From: Falsirhodobacter sp. 20TX0035
Lineage (GTDB): Bacteria; Pseudomonadota; Alphaproteobacteria; Rhodobacterales; Rhodobacteraceae
DNA: 64,000 nt
Reading direction: 5' to 3'
Assembly (NCBI RefSeq): GCF_028307215.1
Contig: NZ_JAQMHV010000003.1
Coordinates: 62,001 to 126,000, forward strand
Below, piece by piece: positions 37,428-45,428 of the stretch. Each line of letters begins with the position of its first letter. The stretch's first letter is position 1. A program made the translations under genes and the position numbers. The notes beneath the pieces are model-generated. The model was not told where the DNA came from and made no database searches. It saw only the letters and a program-made list of their open reading frames with translations.

Positions 37428-37438
37428 TGCGTTAATTG

Positions 37439-37460
37439 TGCGGAACGGGTAATTTCCGCA
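37439..37460 (-). terminator. Stem-loop after the PAS-protein gene
   Basis: Perfect 7-bp arms TGCGGAA (37439-37445) and TTCCGCA (37454-37460) with an 8-base loop begin 3 bases after the PAS gene's stop. No T run follows. It would separate that gene from the ilv promoter. Confidence 0.5.
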
Positions 37461-37463
37461 TCT

Positions 37464-38069
37464 TTATTCCCGAGGGTCGTCATCCCGCGATATTTTATGA
37501 TCCGAAGAGTGGACCAGCCGCAGAGCCGGACGGCCGGGCGCGAAGGGCGCCGCCGGTTCGGCGAAGCCCGCCCCCGGTTCCAGCACCCCTACGCGTTCGG
37601 ACAGCACCCGGAGTGGGCGGAAGCGGCGGGGCGGGCGGCCGATCAGGCCCTCCGTCTCGATGCAGCCCAGGGCCATGTCCACGCCGCGGAAGGTCTGCAG
37701 GGGCAAGAGCACGATCCGGGCGCCAAGGCGCGCGGGGCCCGGCACGGCGCTGGCCAGTTCCATGTCCAGAATGGCGGGATCGTGGAAGACGCGGTCCACC
37801 TGCGACACCAGCGCCTCACGCTCTCCCGGGTCGATCAGGGACAGAAAGGGCATGCCGCGCACGTCCATGCCCATGATCTCGGGCAGAAGGGCGCCGGTGT
37901 GGCGAAAGCGCACGACCGACGGGGCCACATGCTCCAGCAGGAAGACGTTGGGCAGCAGGTCGGGCAGGGCGCGCGGGTCCACGTCCGCGCGCTGGGGCAG
38001 GGCGCCGTTCTTGCGAAGACCCTCCCAATAGGCGCGCACGCGCGTGATGTGTTTCGGCCGCACTGTCAT
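37464..38069 (-). CDS. PAS domain protein (PAS_5/DUF1457 type)
   Basis: A 201-residue soluble protein with one PAS-like domain covering roughly residues 8-150: ITRVRAYWEGLRKNGALPQR opens the domain, then PNVFLLEH, RFRHTGALLPEIMG and ARIVLLPLQTF. Proteins of this type are frequent in alphaproteobacteria and have no attached output domain. ATG at 38069 follows AAAGG; longer in-frame starts exist at 38087 and 38108. It is divergent from gmk. The sensed signal and partner are unknown. Confidence 0.75.
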   Translation of the reverse strand: MTVRPKHITRVRAYWEGLRKNGALPQRADVDPRALPDLLPNVFLLEHVAPSVVRFRHTGALLPEIMGMDVRGMPFLSLIDPGEREALVSQVDRVFHDPAILDMELASAVPGPARLGARIVLLPLQTFRGVDMALGCIETEGLIGRPPRRFRPLRVLSERVGVLEPGAGFAEPAAPFAPGRPALRLVHSSDHKISRDDDPRE

Positions 38070-38236
38070 CCGACCTTTCGGCACCATCCTTAACAAGAAA
38101 TCAACCATCAACCTGCAACCCTCAACCGGTCGCACGGGCAGAACACGCCCGCACATATACTTTTACACGGCCGTAATTAGCACCATTCCTCGCGGAGTGC
38201 CGGAAAAGGTGAACAAATGGTTAAAAAGTCCCGCGC

Positions 38237-38265
38237 TTGACCTTCGCGCCACATGGGGCCAGATG
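38237..38265 (+). promoter_or_regulatory. Candidate gmk promoter in the 225-bp divergent region
   Basis: TTGACC (38237-38242) then 17 bp and CAGATG (38260-38265). The -35 is good but the -10 is weak. The rest of 38070-38294 is relatively AT-rich and holds no further element I can name. Confidence 0.3.
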
Positions 38266-38294
38266 CCGCTGACGGCACCAGAAGGGACATCACG

Positions 38295-38927
38295 ATGCGG
38301 CGCGGACTTCTTTTGATCCTTTCCTCCCCCTCGGGGGCCGGGAAATCCACGCTGTCCAAGCGCCTGATGGCGTGGGACCCGACGATCCGCTTCTCCGTCT
38401 CGGCCACCACCCGCGCCCCGCGCGAGGGGGAGGTGCATGGCCGCGACTATTTCTTCCGCACGCGGGACGAGTTTCGGACCATGGTGGCCGACGGCCAGAT
38501 GCTGGAACATGCCGAGGTGTTCGGCAACTTCTACGGCAGTCCGCGCGGCCCGGTGGAACAGGCGATGTCCGAAGGGCGCGACACCCTTTTCGACGTGGAC
38601 TGGCAAGGCGGCCAGCAGATCCGCAACTCCGCCCTCGGGCGCGACGTGGTGTCGGTTTTCATCCTGCCGCCGTCGATCGCGGAACTGGAACGGCGCCTGC
38701 GCGGGCGCGGGCAGGACAGCGACGAGGTGATCGACCACCGCATGGCCAAGTCGCGGGACGAGATCAGCCACTGGGCCGAATACGACTATGTCCTGATCAA
38801 TCACGATCTGGACCGAGCCGAGGCGGAATTGCGCACTATCGTCATGGCGGAGCGGTTGCGCCGTGACCGCCAGCCGGCCCTGACCGGCCTTGTGCGCGAC
38901 ATGAACGGGGAGTTCGAGAACCGATGA
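38295..38927 (+). CDS. gmk: Guanylate kinase
   Basis: Phosphorylates GMP to GDP with ATP. In 210 residues the P-loop is [11 protein letters not shown] at 10-20, the GMP-binding region includes [17 protein letters not shown], and the lid with [13 protein letters not shown] follows. ATG at 38295 follows AAGGGA. Its TGA overlaps the carbonic anhydrase start (ATGA at 38924-38927). It is divergent from the PAS gene. Length is normal. Confidence 0.97.
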   Translation: MRRGLLLILSSPSGAGKSTLSKRLMAWDPTIRFSVSATTRAPREGEVHGRDYFFRTRDEFRTMVADGQMLEHAEVFGNFYGSPRGPVEQAMSEGRDTLFDVDWQGGQQIRNSALGRDVVSVFILPPSIAELERRLRGRGQDSDEVIDHRMAKSRDEISHWAEYDYVLINHDLDRAEAELRTIVMAERLRRDRQPALTGLVRDMNGEFENR

Positions 38928-39448
38928 TCTATGCACTGGACGACATGGCCCCCAGCCTGCCGGCCTCGGGCGACCTGTGGATCGCGCCGGGCGCGCATGT
39001 GATCGGCAAGGTGTCGATCGGGGAAGGCGTGGGCATCTGGTTCGGCGCCGTGCTGCGCGGCGACAACGAAGGCATCCGCATCGGGGCCGGATCCAACGTG
39101 CAGGAAAACGCCGTGCTGCACACCGACTGGGGCTTTCCCCTGACGGTGGGGGCGAACTGCACCATCGGCCACCGCGCCATCCTGCACGGCTGCACCATCG
39201 GCGACGGCACACTGATCGGCATGGGGGCTACGGTGATGAACGGCGCCCGCATCGGGTCGGGCTGCCTGATCGGCGCAAACGCCCTCGTGACGGAAGGAAA
39301 AGAGATCCCGGACGGCTCGCTCGTCATGGGCGCCCCCGCCCGCGTCGTGCGGCCCTTGGCAACCGAGGAGGTGGAGAGGCTGCGGGTGTCGGCGCGCAAC
39401 TATGTGGCCAACATGCGCCGGTTCCGCGCGGGCCTGATCGCGACCTAG
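38924..39448 (+). CDS. Gamma carbonic anhydrase family protein
   Basis: A left-handed beta-helix trimer of the gamma-CA/YrdA/PaaY type; metal-dependent carbon dioxide hydration is possible but many members lack measured activity. In 174 residues, hexapeptide repeats run from about 20 to 140, and the three metal-ligand histidines are H66, H83 and H88. The acidic residues of Cam-type catalytic loops are not obvious, so it is nearer the CamH/YrdA subgroup. ATG at 38924 is coupled to gmk. The TAG shares CTAG with the convergent gene. Confidence 0.85.
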   Translation: MIYALDDMAPSLPASGDLWIAPGAHVIGKVSIGEGVGIWFGAVLRGDNEGIRIGAGSNVQENAVLHTDWGFPLTVGANCTIGHRAILHGCTIGDGTLIGMGATVMNGARIGSGCLIGANALVTEGKEIPDGSLVMGAPARVVRPLATEEVERLRVSARNYVANMRRFRAGLIAT

Positions 39449-39804
39449 AGCGTCAGGAGCGACACCTCTAGCCCGCCCGCATGGGACTGAAGTTCGCGTT
39501 CCACCATCCGGCGGTTCGGCAGCGCCTGGCTCAGCACGCCCACGCGCAAGGTGCGTCCGGTATCGCCCAGCCGGGACAAAACGTCCAGCGCATCGAAGCC
39601 CGTCGCCACCAGCGGGCAGATCACCCAGTCCGGCTGCACCCGTTCGATCAGCGGTGTCCCGATGTCGCGGAACCGCGCCATCACGATCGAAGGGCGCGCC
39701 GGGAACCGGTCCAGATACCGAAACGCCTCGGGCGTCTCGATGATCAGGCAGGTTTCCTGCGTGCCGGCAAAGGGCGGCCTGGTCCCCGGGACGAGCGAAC
39801 GCAT
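39445..39804 (-). CDS. Conserved-looking protein of unknown function
   Basis: A 119-residue soluble protein I do not recognise. It opens MRSLVPGTRPPFAGTQET and has an alternating strand-helix pattern (CLIIET, SIVMARF, WVICPLVA, LRVGVLS) suggestive of a receiver-like or Rossmann-like fold, but without a clear phosphorylatable Asp pattern. ATG at 39804 follows GGAGGAG. It is divergent from the PhoR-type kinase gene, so a functional link is possible but unproven. The last 4 bp overlap the carbonic anhydrase gene. Confidence 0.6.
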   Translation of the reverse strand: MRSLVPGTRPPFAGTQETCLIIETPEAFRYLDRFPARPSIVMARFRDIGTPLIERVQPDWVICPLVATGFDALDVLSRLGDTGRTLRVGVLSQALPNRRMVERELQSHAGGLEVSLLTL

Positions 39805-40027
39805 GTTCTCCTCCGTTGCGTCGCCTTCAGTTTCAGGTTGCAAGCTGGCGAAACAGACCCGGCAACCGTCGACACCTCCAAGTTGCGCTCATCGATTTGT
39901 CACAATCCCTTTACCGATCGTAAGGCAAAGGCTGTATCTGGCCAGAGTACGTGGCAAAAATTATTGGGACGCAACCGGTCTTTTCGATTTGGTACGGTTG
40001 CGCACTTTCCATAAGGGTGGGGAAAAA

Positions 40028-41077
40028 ATGGATATTCTCGTGTCCGCCGAGGGGCGTCTTCTGGGAAGCCTGGTGGACGGCATCCCGGCCCCGGCGCTGG
40101 TCATCGCGCAGGATGAACGGATTTCGTTTGCCAATGCGGCCGCGCTGGCCCTGTTCGGCGGGGGAATCGTGGGACGGCACTACATCATCGCGATGCGGCA
40201 ACCGGGCCTTCTGGACGCCATCGAAGGCACGCTGCGCCACAAGCAGAAGGCGTGCACCCGTTACATCGTGGCAGGTCCCTCGCGCGAAATCGCCTTTCAG
40301 GTCACGGTGTCCCCGGTGGAAGGCAACCGCGCCCTGTGCGTGTTCGAGGATGTGAGCGAGCAGGAGCAGGTCAGCGCCATGCGCCGCGATTTCGTGGCCA
40401 ATGTCAGCCACGAACTTCGCACGCCCCTCACCTCGCTTCTGGGGTTCATCGAAACGTTGCAGGGCGCGGCCAAGGACGACGCGGCCGCGCGCGACCGCTT
40501 CCTTGGCATCATGTCGCGCGAGGCGGAGCGGATGAATCGGCTGGTCCGCGACCTTTTGTCGCTGAGCCGGGTGGAAAGCGAAGAGCGGATGCGCCCCACG
40601 ACCCCCGTCGACATGGTGGCGCTGGTGGCGGTGGCCATGGCGGCGCTGCGCCCCGTGGCGGCGGCCAAGGGGGTGCGGCTGGAACAGGGCGGGCAGGCCG
40701 GCCCGCTGCCGGTGCCCGCCGATGCCGACCAGATGACGCAGGTCTTCCAGAACCTGATCGAAAATGCGGTGAAATACGGCGCCTCGGGCGGCGTGGTGCA
40801 CATCACGGTGGAGCGGGATGACAGCGACGCGCTGCGCCTTGGGCCGGCCGTGGTGATCCGCGTGACCGACAAGGGCGACGGGATCGACCCCATCCACATC
40901 CCGCGCCTGACCGAACGCTTCTACCGCGTCGACGACCACCGCTCGCGCGAGATGGGGGGGACGGGGCTGGGGCTGGCCATCGTGAAGCACATCATCAATC
41001 GCCATCGCGGCCGCTTCCGCATCGAAAGCGCGAAGGGGCAGGGCAGCACCTTCTCGGTCTTCCTGCCGGTGGCTTAA
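40028..41077 (+). CDS. PhoR-like sensor histidine kinase
   Basis: A phosphate-type sensor kinase. In 349 residues a PAS-like domain spans about 15-110, the H-box is FVANVSHELRTPL with H128, the N-box is NLIENAVKYG, and G-boxes DKGDGI and GGTGLGLAIV follow. I see no membrane helix, unlike enterobacterial PhoR, so it is probably cytosolic or held through partners. ATG at 40028; the opening is not strongly conserved. There are no pstSCAB, phoU or phoB genes next to it, so PhoR identity rests on sequence type alone. Confidence 0.7.
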   Translation: MDILVSAEGRLLGSLVDGIPAPALVIAQDERISFANAAALALFGGGIVGRHYIIAMRQPGLLDAIEGTLRHKQKACTRYIVAGPSREIAFQVTVSPVEGNRALCVFEDVSEQEQVSAMRRDFVANVSHELRTPLTSLLGFIETLQGAAKDDAAARDRFLGIMSREAERMNRLVRDLLSLSRVESEERMRPTTPVDMVALVAVAMAALRPVAAAKGVRLEQGGQAGPLPVPADADQMTQVFQNLIENAVKYGASGGVVHITVERDDSDALRLGPAVVIRVTDKGDGIDPIHIPRLTERFYRVDDHRSREMGGTGLGLAIVKHIINRHRGRFRIESAKGQGSTFSVFLPVA

Positions 41078-42015
41078 AGGCGGGCGATCCGTTCCGTCAG
41101 GACGGAAAAGACGCCGTTTGCGTCCACCTCGGTCAGGAACAGGGCGTTCGGGGGGCGCATCGTCATGCCCCACCAGTCCACCACGCTGGTGCCGCGGGTC
41201 AGGTCGCTGTCGGTTTCGACCTCCACGTTCACATGGCGGCCGGTGAACAGGAATGGGCGCAGCAGGAAGGCGATGCCGCAGGGCGCATGCAGCGGCATCC
41301 CCGGCGCGCCGAAGGTGTCGGCGTAGATGCGGACAAGCACGTCTGCCCAGGCCGCGACGGCGCGGGCGGGCTCGGTCCCGATCTCGCGCAGTTCGGCCAG
41401 ACGCTCGGGCCCCGCGATGACCTTATGGGCCACGTCCAGCGGGACCAGCGTGCAGGTGATGCCCGCCTGAAGGACAATCCGCGCGGCCTCCGGGTCCAGC
41501 CAGATGTTCGCCTCGGCCACGGGGGTGATGTCGCCCAGTTCGTAATGACTGCCGCCCATGATCACGATCTCCTGGATGCGGGGGGCCACGTCGGGCGCGC
41601 GTTCCAGAAGCGTCGCGATGTTGGTCAAGGGCGCAAAGCAGCACAGGGTCACGCTTCGGTCCGGCGCCTCGCGCAGCGTGCGCAGCAGGAAGTCGACGGC
41701 CGGTTCGTCCCGCAGGTTGGTCAGGGGCGCATGGGCGTCATAGCCGTCCAGCCCCACATCGACGTCGGGGCGCTGAAGGCCCGTGACCGGGCGCCGCATC
41801 GGCCGGTCGCAGCCGACATGCATCCCCACATCCGGGCGCTTGGCGATGTCGCAAATGCGCTGGGCGTTGTGGATCACGGCGTCCATGGGCACGCGGGACG
41901 CAACCAGCGTGATGCCCAGAACCTCAAGCTCCGTCGGGCTGGCAAGGGCCGTCAGCAGCCCGATCGCATCGTCCTGCCCGGGTGCCGTGTCGATGATGAT
42001 CTTGCGTGGTGTCAT
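41074..42015 (-). CDS. Nucleoside hydrolase family protein with altered metal site
   Basis: A homologue of inosine-uridine preferring nucleoside hydrolases, 313 residues. The family's calcium site normally uses Asp in DTDPGxDD and Asp in LHDP. Here the first motif reads DTAPGQDD (A11) and the second PLHAPCG (A244). The DD pair 15-16, the NIWLDPEAA region with E168 and N170, PLTNIA and the tail VVDWWG are kept. It may bind nucleosides without hydrolysing them, or use a changed metal site. ATG at 42015, with a TTG at 42021 possible. It is followed by an overlap with the kinase gene. Confidence 0.82.
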   Translation of the reverse strand: MTPRKIIIDTAPGQDDAIGLLTALASPTELEVLGITLVASRVPMDAVIHNAQRICDIAKRPDVGMHVGCDRPMRRPVTGLQRPDVDVGLDGYDAHAPLTNLRDEPAVDFLLRTLREAPDRSVTLCCFAPLTNIATLLERAPDVAPRIQEIVIMGGSHYELGDITPVAEANIWLDPEAARIVLQAGITCTLVPLDVAHKVIAGPERLAELREIGTEPARAVAAWADVLVRIYADTFGAPGMPLHAPCGIAFLLRPFLFTGRHVNVEVETDSDLTRGTSVVDWWGMTMRPPNALFLTEVDANGVFSVLTERIARL

Positions 42016-42089
42016 GAGCAAATGTCCAGGACCTGAGCATCATCAAAGGCAAAAGAAATCCTTAAGTCTATGTTAATATCGTTCTCAAT
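42016..42089 (-). promoter_or_regulatory. AT-rich promoter region of the nucleoside hydrolase homologue
   Basis: This 74-bp gap is strikingly AT-rich for the window. On the reverse strand it reads TTGAGAACGATATTAACA and onward, with TATTAA as a possible -10, directly downstream of the mazG stop. It is probably the promoter for the gene at 42015; a precise -35/-10 pair cannot be fixed. Confidence 0.35.
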
Positions 42090-42902
42090 TTAGACGGTAG
42101 GCCAGGGTTTGCTTACACGTTCCACCCGCTTGGCCTCGGTCCACAGGGCGTCCATCTCCTCAAGTGTGCTTGCCGCCGGGGTTTTTCCCTGTTCGGCCAG
42201 CCGGTCCTCGATGTGGCGGAAGCGGCGGGTGAATTTGTCGTTGGTGGCGCGCAGGGCGGCCTCGGGGTCCACGTTCAGGTGCCGGGCGAGGTTCGCCATC
42301 ACGAACAACAGGTCCCCGAACTCGGCCGCGACCTCCTCGGGGCCCAGCTGATTCCGCGCCTCGACCAGTTCGGCCATCTCCTCGGCCATCTTGTCCAGCA
42401 CCTGGTCTGTCGACGGCCAGTCGAAGCCCACCCGCGCGGCGCGGCCCTGAAGCTTCACCGCCCGCGTCAGGGCCGGAAGGCCAAGGGCCACCCCGTCCAG
42501 CACCCGCGTTTCCGCCCGCTGCGCCCGCTCCTGCGCCTTCTGCGCCTCCCACGCGCGGTTCTGGTCCCCGGTGCTTCGCGGCGTGTCGCCGCCGAAGACG
42601 TGGGGGTGGCGGGCGATCATCTTGTCGGCGATGGACCGGGCGACATCGGCGAAATCGAAGCGTCCCGCCTCTTCGGCCATGCGGGCGTGGAAGACGGTCT
42701 GCAACAGCAGGTCGCCCAACTCGCCCGGCAGTTCGTCCCACGCCTCACGCCCGATGGCGTCGGCCACCTCATAGGCTTCCTCGATCGTGTAGGGGGCGAT
42801 CGTGGCGAAGGTCTGCTCCAGATCCCAGGGGCATCCGGTTTCGGGATGGCGAAGGGCCGCCATGACATCCAGCAGGCGACGCAGTTCGCTTTCGGCATGC
42901 AT
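42090..42902 (-). CDS. mazG: Nucleoside triphosphate pyrophosphohydrolase
   Basis: Hydrolyses nucleoside triphosphates to monophosphates and pyrophosphate, limiting aberrant or excess nucleotides. In 270 residues two MazG domains are present: HPETGCPWDLEQTFATIAPY with EEAYEVADAI, and the second with EEMAELVEA and EFGDLLFVMANLARHL. Both have the metal-binding EExxE-type helices. ATG at 42902 follows GGAG at a 9-nt spacing. It is divergent from the M20 gene. Confidence 0.93.
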   Translation of the reverse strand: MHAESELRRLLDVMAALRHPETGCPWDLEQTFATIAPYTIEEAYEVADAIGREAWDELPGELGDLLLQTVFHARMAEEAGRFDFADVARSIADKMIARHPHVFGGDTPRSTGDQNRAWEAQKAQERAQRAETRVLDGVALGLPALTRAVKLQGRAARVGFDWPSTDQVLDKMAEEMAELVEARNQLGPEEVAAEFGDLLFVMANLARHLNVDPEAALRATNDKFTRRFRHIEDRLAEQGKTPAASTLEEMDALWTEAKRVERVSKPWPTV

Positions 42903-42963
42903 TGCACACTCCGTGATTTTCCGCTTCAAGTCTGGCTACGCCGCCCCCTTGAAGGAGTCCACC

Positions 42964-44130
42964 ATGCCCGTCCCCAACAGCATCCAGGCGCTGGCCGAGG
43001 ATATGAAGGCCTGGCGCCGCTATCTTCACGCGAATCCCGAACTGGATCTGGAATGCTTCGGCACCGCGGCCTTCATCGCCGACCGTCTGGCCGCCTTCGG
43101 CGTGGACGAGGTGCATGAAGGGTTCGCCCGCACCGGGATCGTCGCGATCATCCGCGGCGGCGCGCCAGGCCCCACCATCGGCCTGCGCGCCGACATGGAC
43201 GCCCTGCCGATCGAGGAGGCGACGGGCGTGGACCACGCCTCGGTCGTGGAGGGCAAGATGCACGCCTGCGGGCATGACGGGCATGTAGCGATGCTGCTGG
43301 GCGCGGCCCGGCATCTGGCCGAAACCCGCAACTTTGCCGGCCGCGTCGCCCTGATCTTCCAGCCGGGGGAGGAAGGCGTCGGCGGCGCCCGCATGATGGT
43401 CGAGGAAGGGCTGATGCAGCGCTTCGGGATCGAGAAGGTCTTTGCCATGCACAACTGGCCCAACCGCGAACAGGGCAAGTTCTTCGTGCGTCCCGGACCG
43501 ATCATGGCCTCGGTCGACACGGCGACGGTGATGTTGCGGGGGGTCGGCGGGCACGGGGCGATGCCGCACACCACGGTGGACCCGGTGATCGCCATGGCAT
43601 CGCTGGTGCAGGCGTTGCAGACGGTGGTGGCCCGCAACGTGCCGGCGCTGGAACAGGTGGTGGTGTCCGTCACCCAGATCCACACGGGCAGCGCGTCCAA
43701 CATCATCCCGTCTGAGGCGTGGATGACCGCGACGATCCGCGCCTTCACGCCCGAAATGCGCAAGCTGGCCGAGGAGCGCATCCGCGCCATCGTCGCCGGT
43801 CAGGCCGCCAGCTTCGGGGTCGAGGCGGTGCTGGACTACGACCTCGGCTATCCGCCCACGATCAACGACGCCGCCGAGGCGGCCTTCGCCGCCCGCGTCG
43901 CGGCCGAGATCGCGCCCGTGGACGCCGACACCACAAGCGAGATGGGGGCGGAGGATTTCGCCTACATGCTGAACGCCCGGCCGGGCGCCTACCTGTTCCT
44001 GGGCGCGGGGCCGGGGGCGGGCCTGCACAACGCCGGCTATGATTTCAACGACGACATCGCGCCCGTGGGGGCCGCGTTCTTCGTGCGGGCCGTGGAAATG
44101 GCCCAGCCGCTGAATATGACAACGTCGTGA
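42964..44130 (+). CDS. M20-family amidohydrolase (hippurate hydrolase-like)
   Basis: A metal-dependent amidohydrolase cleaving N-acyl amino acids or similar amides. In 388 residues GLRADMDALPI near 75-85, HACGHDGHVAMLLGAA, GEEGVGGARMM and the dimerisation domain around VGGHGAMPH are intact, as is SEMGAEDFAYML near the C-terminus. No signal peptide is visible. ATG at 42964 follows AAGGAG. sqdB lies 80 bp downstream. The substrate is not known; closest families include HipO and IAA-amino acid hydrolases. Confidence 0.85.
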   Translation: MPVPNSIQALAEDMKAWRRYLHANPELDLECFGTAAFIADRLAAFGVDEVHEGFARTGIVAIIRGGAPGPTIGLRADMDALPIEEATGVDHASVVEGKMHACGHDGHVAMLLGAARHLAETRNFAGRVALIFQPGEEGVGGARMMVEEGLMQRFGIEKVFAMHNWPNREQGKFFVRPGPIMASVDTATVMLRGVGGHGAMPHTTVDPVIAMASLVQALQTVVARNVPALEQVVVSVTQIHTGSASNIIPSEAWMTATIRAFTPEMRKLAEERIRAIVAGQAASFGVEAVLDYDLGYPPTINDAAEAAFAARVAAEIAPVDADTTSEMGAEDFAYMLNARPGAYLFLGAGPGAGLHNAGYDFNDDIAPVGAAFFVRAVEMAQPLNMTTS

Positions 44131-44210
44131 TTTCTTCATTCGACTTTGAAACGGCGCTGTCATAATTTGCGTCACCGCGGCCGGTGGCCGCTACCTGGGA
44201 GGGATCTGTC

Positions 44211-45428
44211 TTGCGTATTGCTGTTCTTGGTGGTGACGGTTTCGTGGGCTGGCCCACCTCGCTGCACCTGTCGAACCTTGGCCACGAGGTTCACATCGTG
44301 GACAACCTGTCCCGCCGCTGGATCGACACCGAGCTGGGCGTCCAGTCGCTGACACCGATGGATTCGATCCAGGAACGCTGCCGCATCTGGCATCAGGAAA
44401 CGGGCAACCGCATCCAGTTCCACCTGCTGAACCTTGCCACCGAATACGACCGGCTGAAGGGCTGGCTGCTGGACGTGAAGCCCGACGCCGTGATCCACTT
44501 CGCCGAACAGCGGGCCGCGCCCTATTCGATGAAGACGGACCGCCACAAGGTCTACACCGTCAACAACAACGTCAACGCCACGCACAACCTTCTGGCTGCG
44601 CTGGTAGAAACGGGGATCGACGCACACCTGATCCACCTCGGGACCATGGGCGTCTACGGCTACTCCTCGGTCGGGGCGCCGATCCCCGAAGGTTATCTGG
44701 ACGTGGAGATCGACACGCCGACGGGCAAGAAGGGTCAGCAGATCCTGTATCCCACGAAGCCCGGTTCGGTCTATCACATGACCAAATCCTTGGATCAGAT
44801 CCTGTTCCAGTTCTACGCCCAGAACGACGGGCTGCGGATCACCGACCTGCATCAGGGCATCGTCTGGGGCACCCACACCGACCAGACGCGCCGCCACGAA
44901 CAGCTGATCAACCGCTTCGACTATGACGGCGATTACGGCACGGTGCTGAACCGTTTCCTGATCCAGGCCGCCATCGGCTATCCGCTGACGGTGCACGGCA
45001 CGGGCGGGCAGACGCGCGCCTTCATCCACGTTCAAGACTCGGTCCGTTGCGTGGAACTGGCGCTGGGCGATGCCCCGAAGGCCGGCGAGCGGGTGAAGAT
45101 CTTCAACCAGATGACTGAAACGCACCGTGTCCGCGATCTGGCCGAACTCGTGGCGAAACTGACCGGTGCCAAGGTCGCGAACCTGCCCAACCCGCGGAAA
45201 GAGGCGCCGGAGAACGACCTGATCGTGAACAACGAACAGTTCCTGTCGCTGGGCCTGAAGCCGATCACGCTGGCCGAGGGCCTTCTGGCCGAGGTGGTGG
45301 ACGTGGCGAAGAAGTACGCCCACCGCATCGACCGCAGCCGGGTGCCCGCTGTGTCCGCCTGGACCAAGGACATCGCCCGCGTGGTGGAGCATGACCCCGA
45401 GGGCAAGCGCCTCCGCTCCGTTTCCTGA
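44211..45428 (+). CDS. sqdB: UDP-sulfoquinovose synthase
   Basis: Converts UDP-glucose and sulfite to UDP-sulfoquinovose, the headgroup donor of sulfolipid SQDG. In 405 residues an NAD-binding GGDGFVGWPT is at 7-16, and the active-site residues are T145 in LGTMGVYG and Y188/K192 in SVYHMTK. The start is TTG at 44211: it gives MRIAVLGGDG and has GGGAGGG 7 nt upstream. sqdD follows with no gap, then sqdC overlaps. In R. sphaeroides the same three genes are linked, and sulfolipid rises when phosphate is short. sqdA is not in the window. Confidence 0.95.
   Translation: MRIAVLGGDGFVGWPTSLHLSNLGHEVHIVDNLSRRWIDTELGVQSLTPMDSIQERCRIWHQETGNRIQFHLLNLATEYDRLKGWLLDVKPDAVIHFAEQRAAPYSMKTDRHKVYTVNNNVNATHNLLAALVETGIDAHLIHLGTMGVYGYSSVGAPIPEGYLDVEIDTPTGKKGQQILYPTKPGSVYHMTKSLDQILFQFYAQNDGLRITDLHQGIVWGTHTDQTRRHEQLINRFDYDGDYGTVLNRFLIQAAIGYPLTVHGTGGQTRAFIHVQDSVRCVELALGDAPKAGERVKIFNQMTETHRVRDLAELVAKLTGAKVANLPNPRKEAPENDLIVNNEQFLSLGLKPITLAEGLLAEVVDVAKKYAHRIDRSRVPAVSAWTKDIARVVEHDPEGKRLRSVS

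Noticed and set aside
39897-39914. TTGTCAC then CCTTTAC as a Pho box before the PhoR-type kinase
   Set aside because: The second half matches only four of seven positions, so the match is at chance level.
42070-42089. Fur- or iron-type box in the AT-rich gap before the nucleoside hydrolase homologue
   Set aside because: TGAGAAC-G-ATATTAA matches the 7-1-7 Fur consensus at only about 9 of 14 positions and nothing nearby concerns iron.
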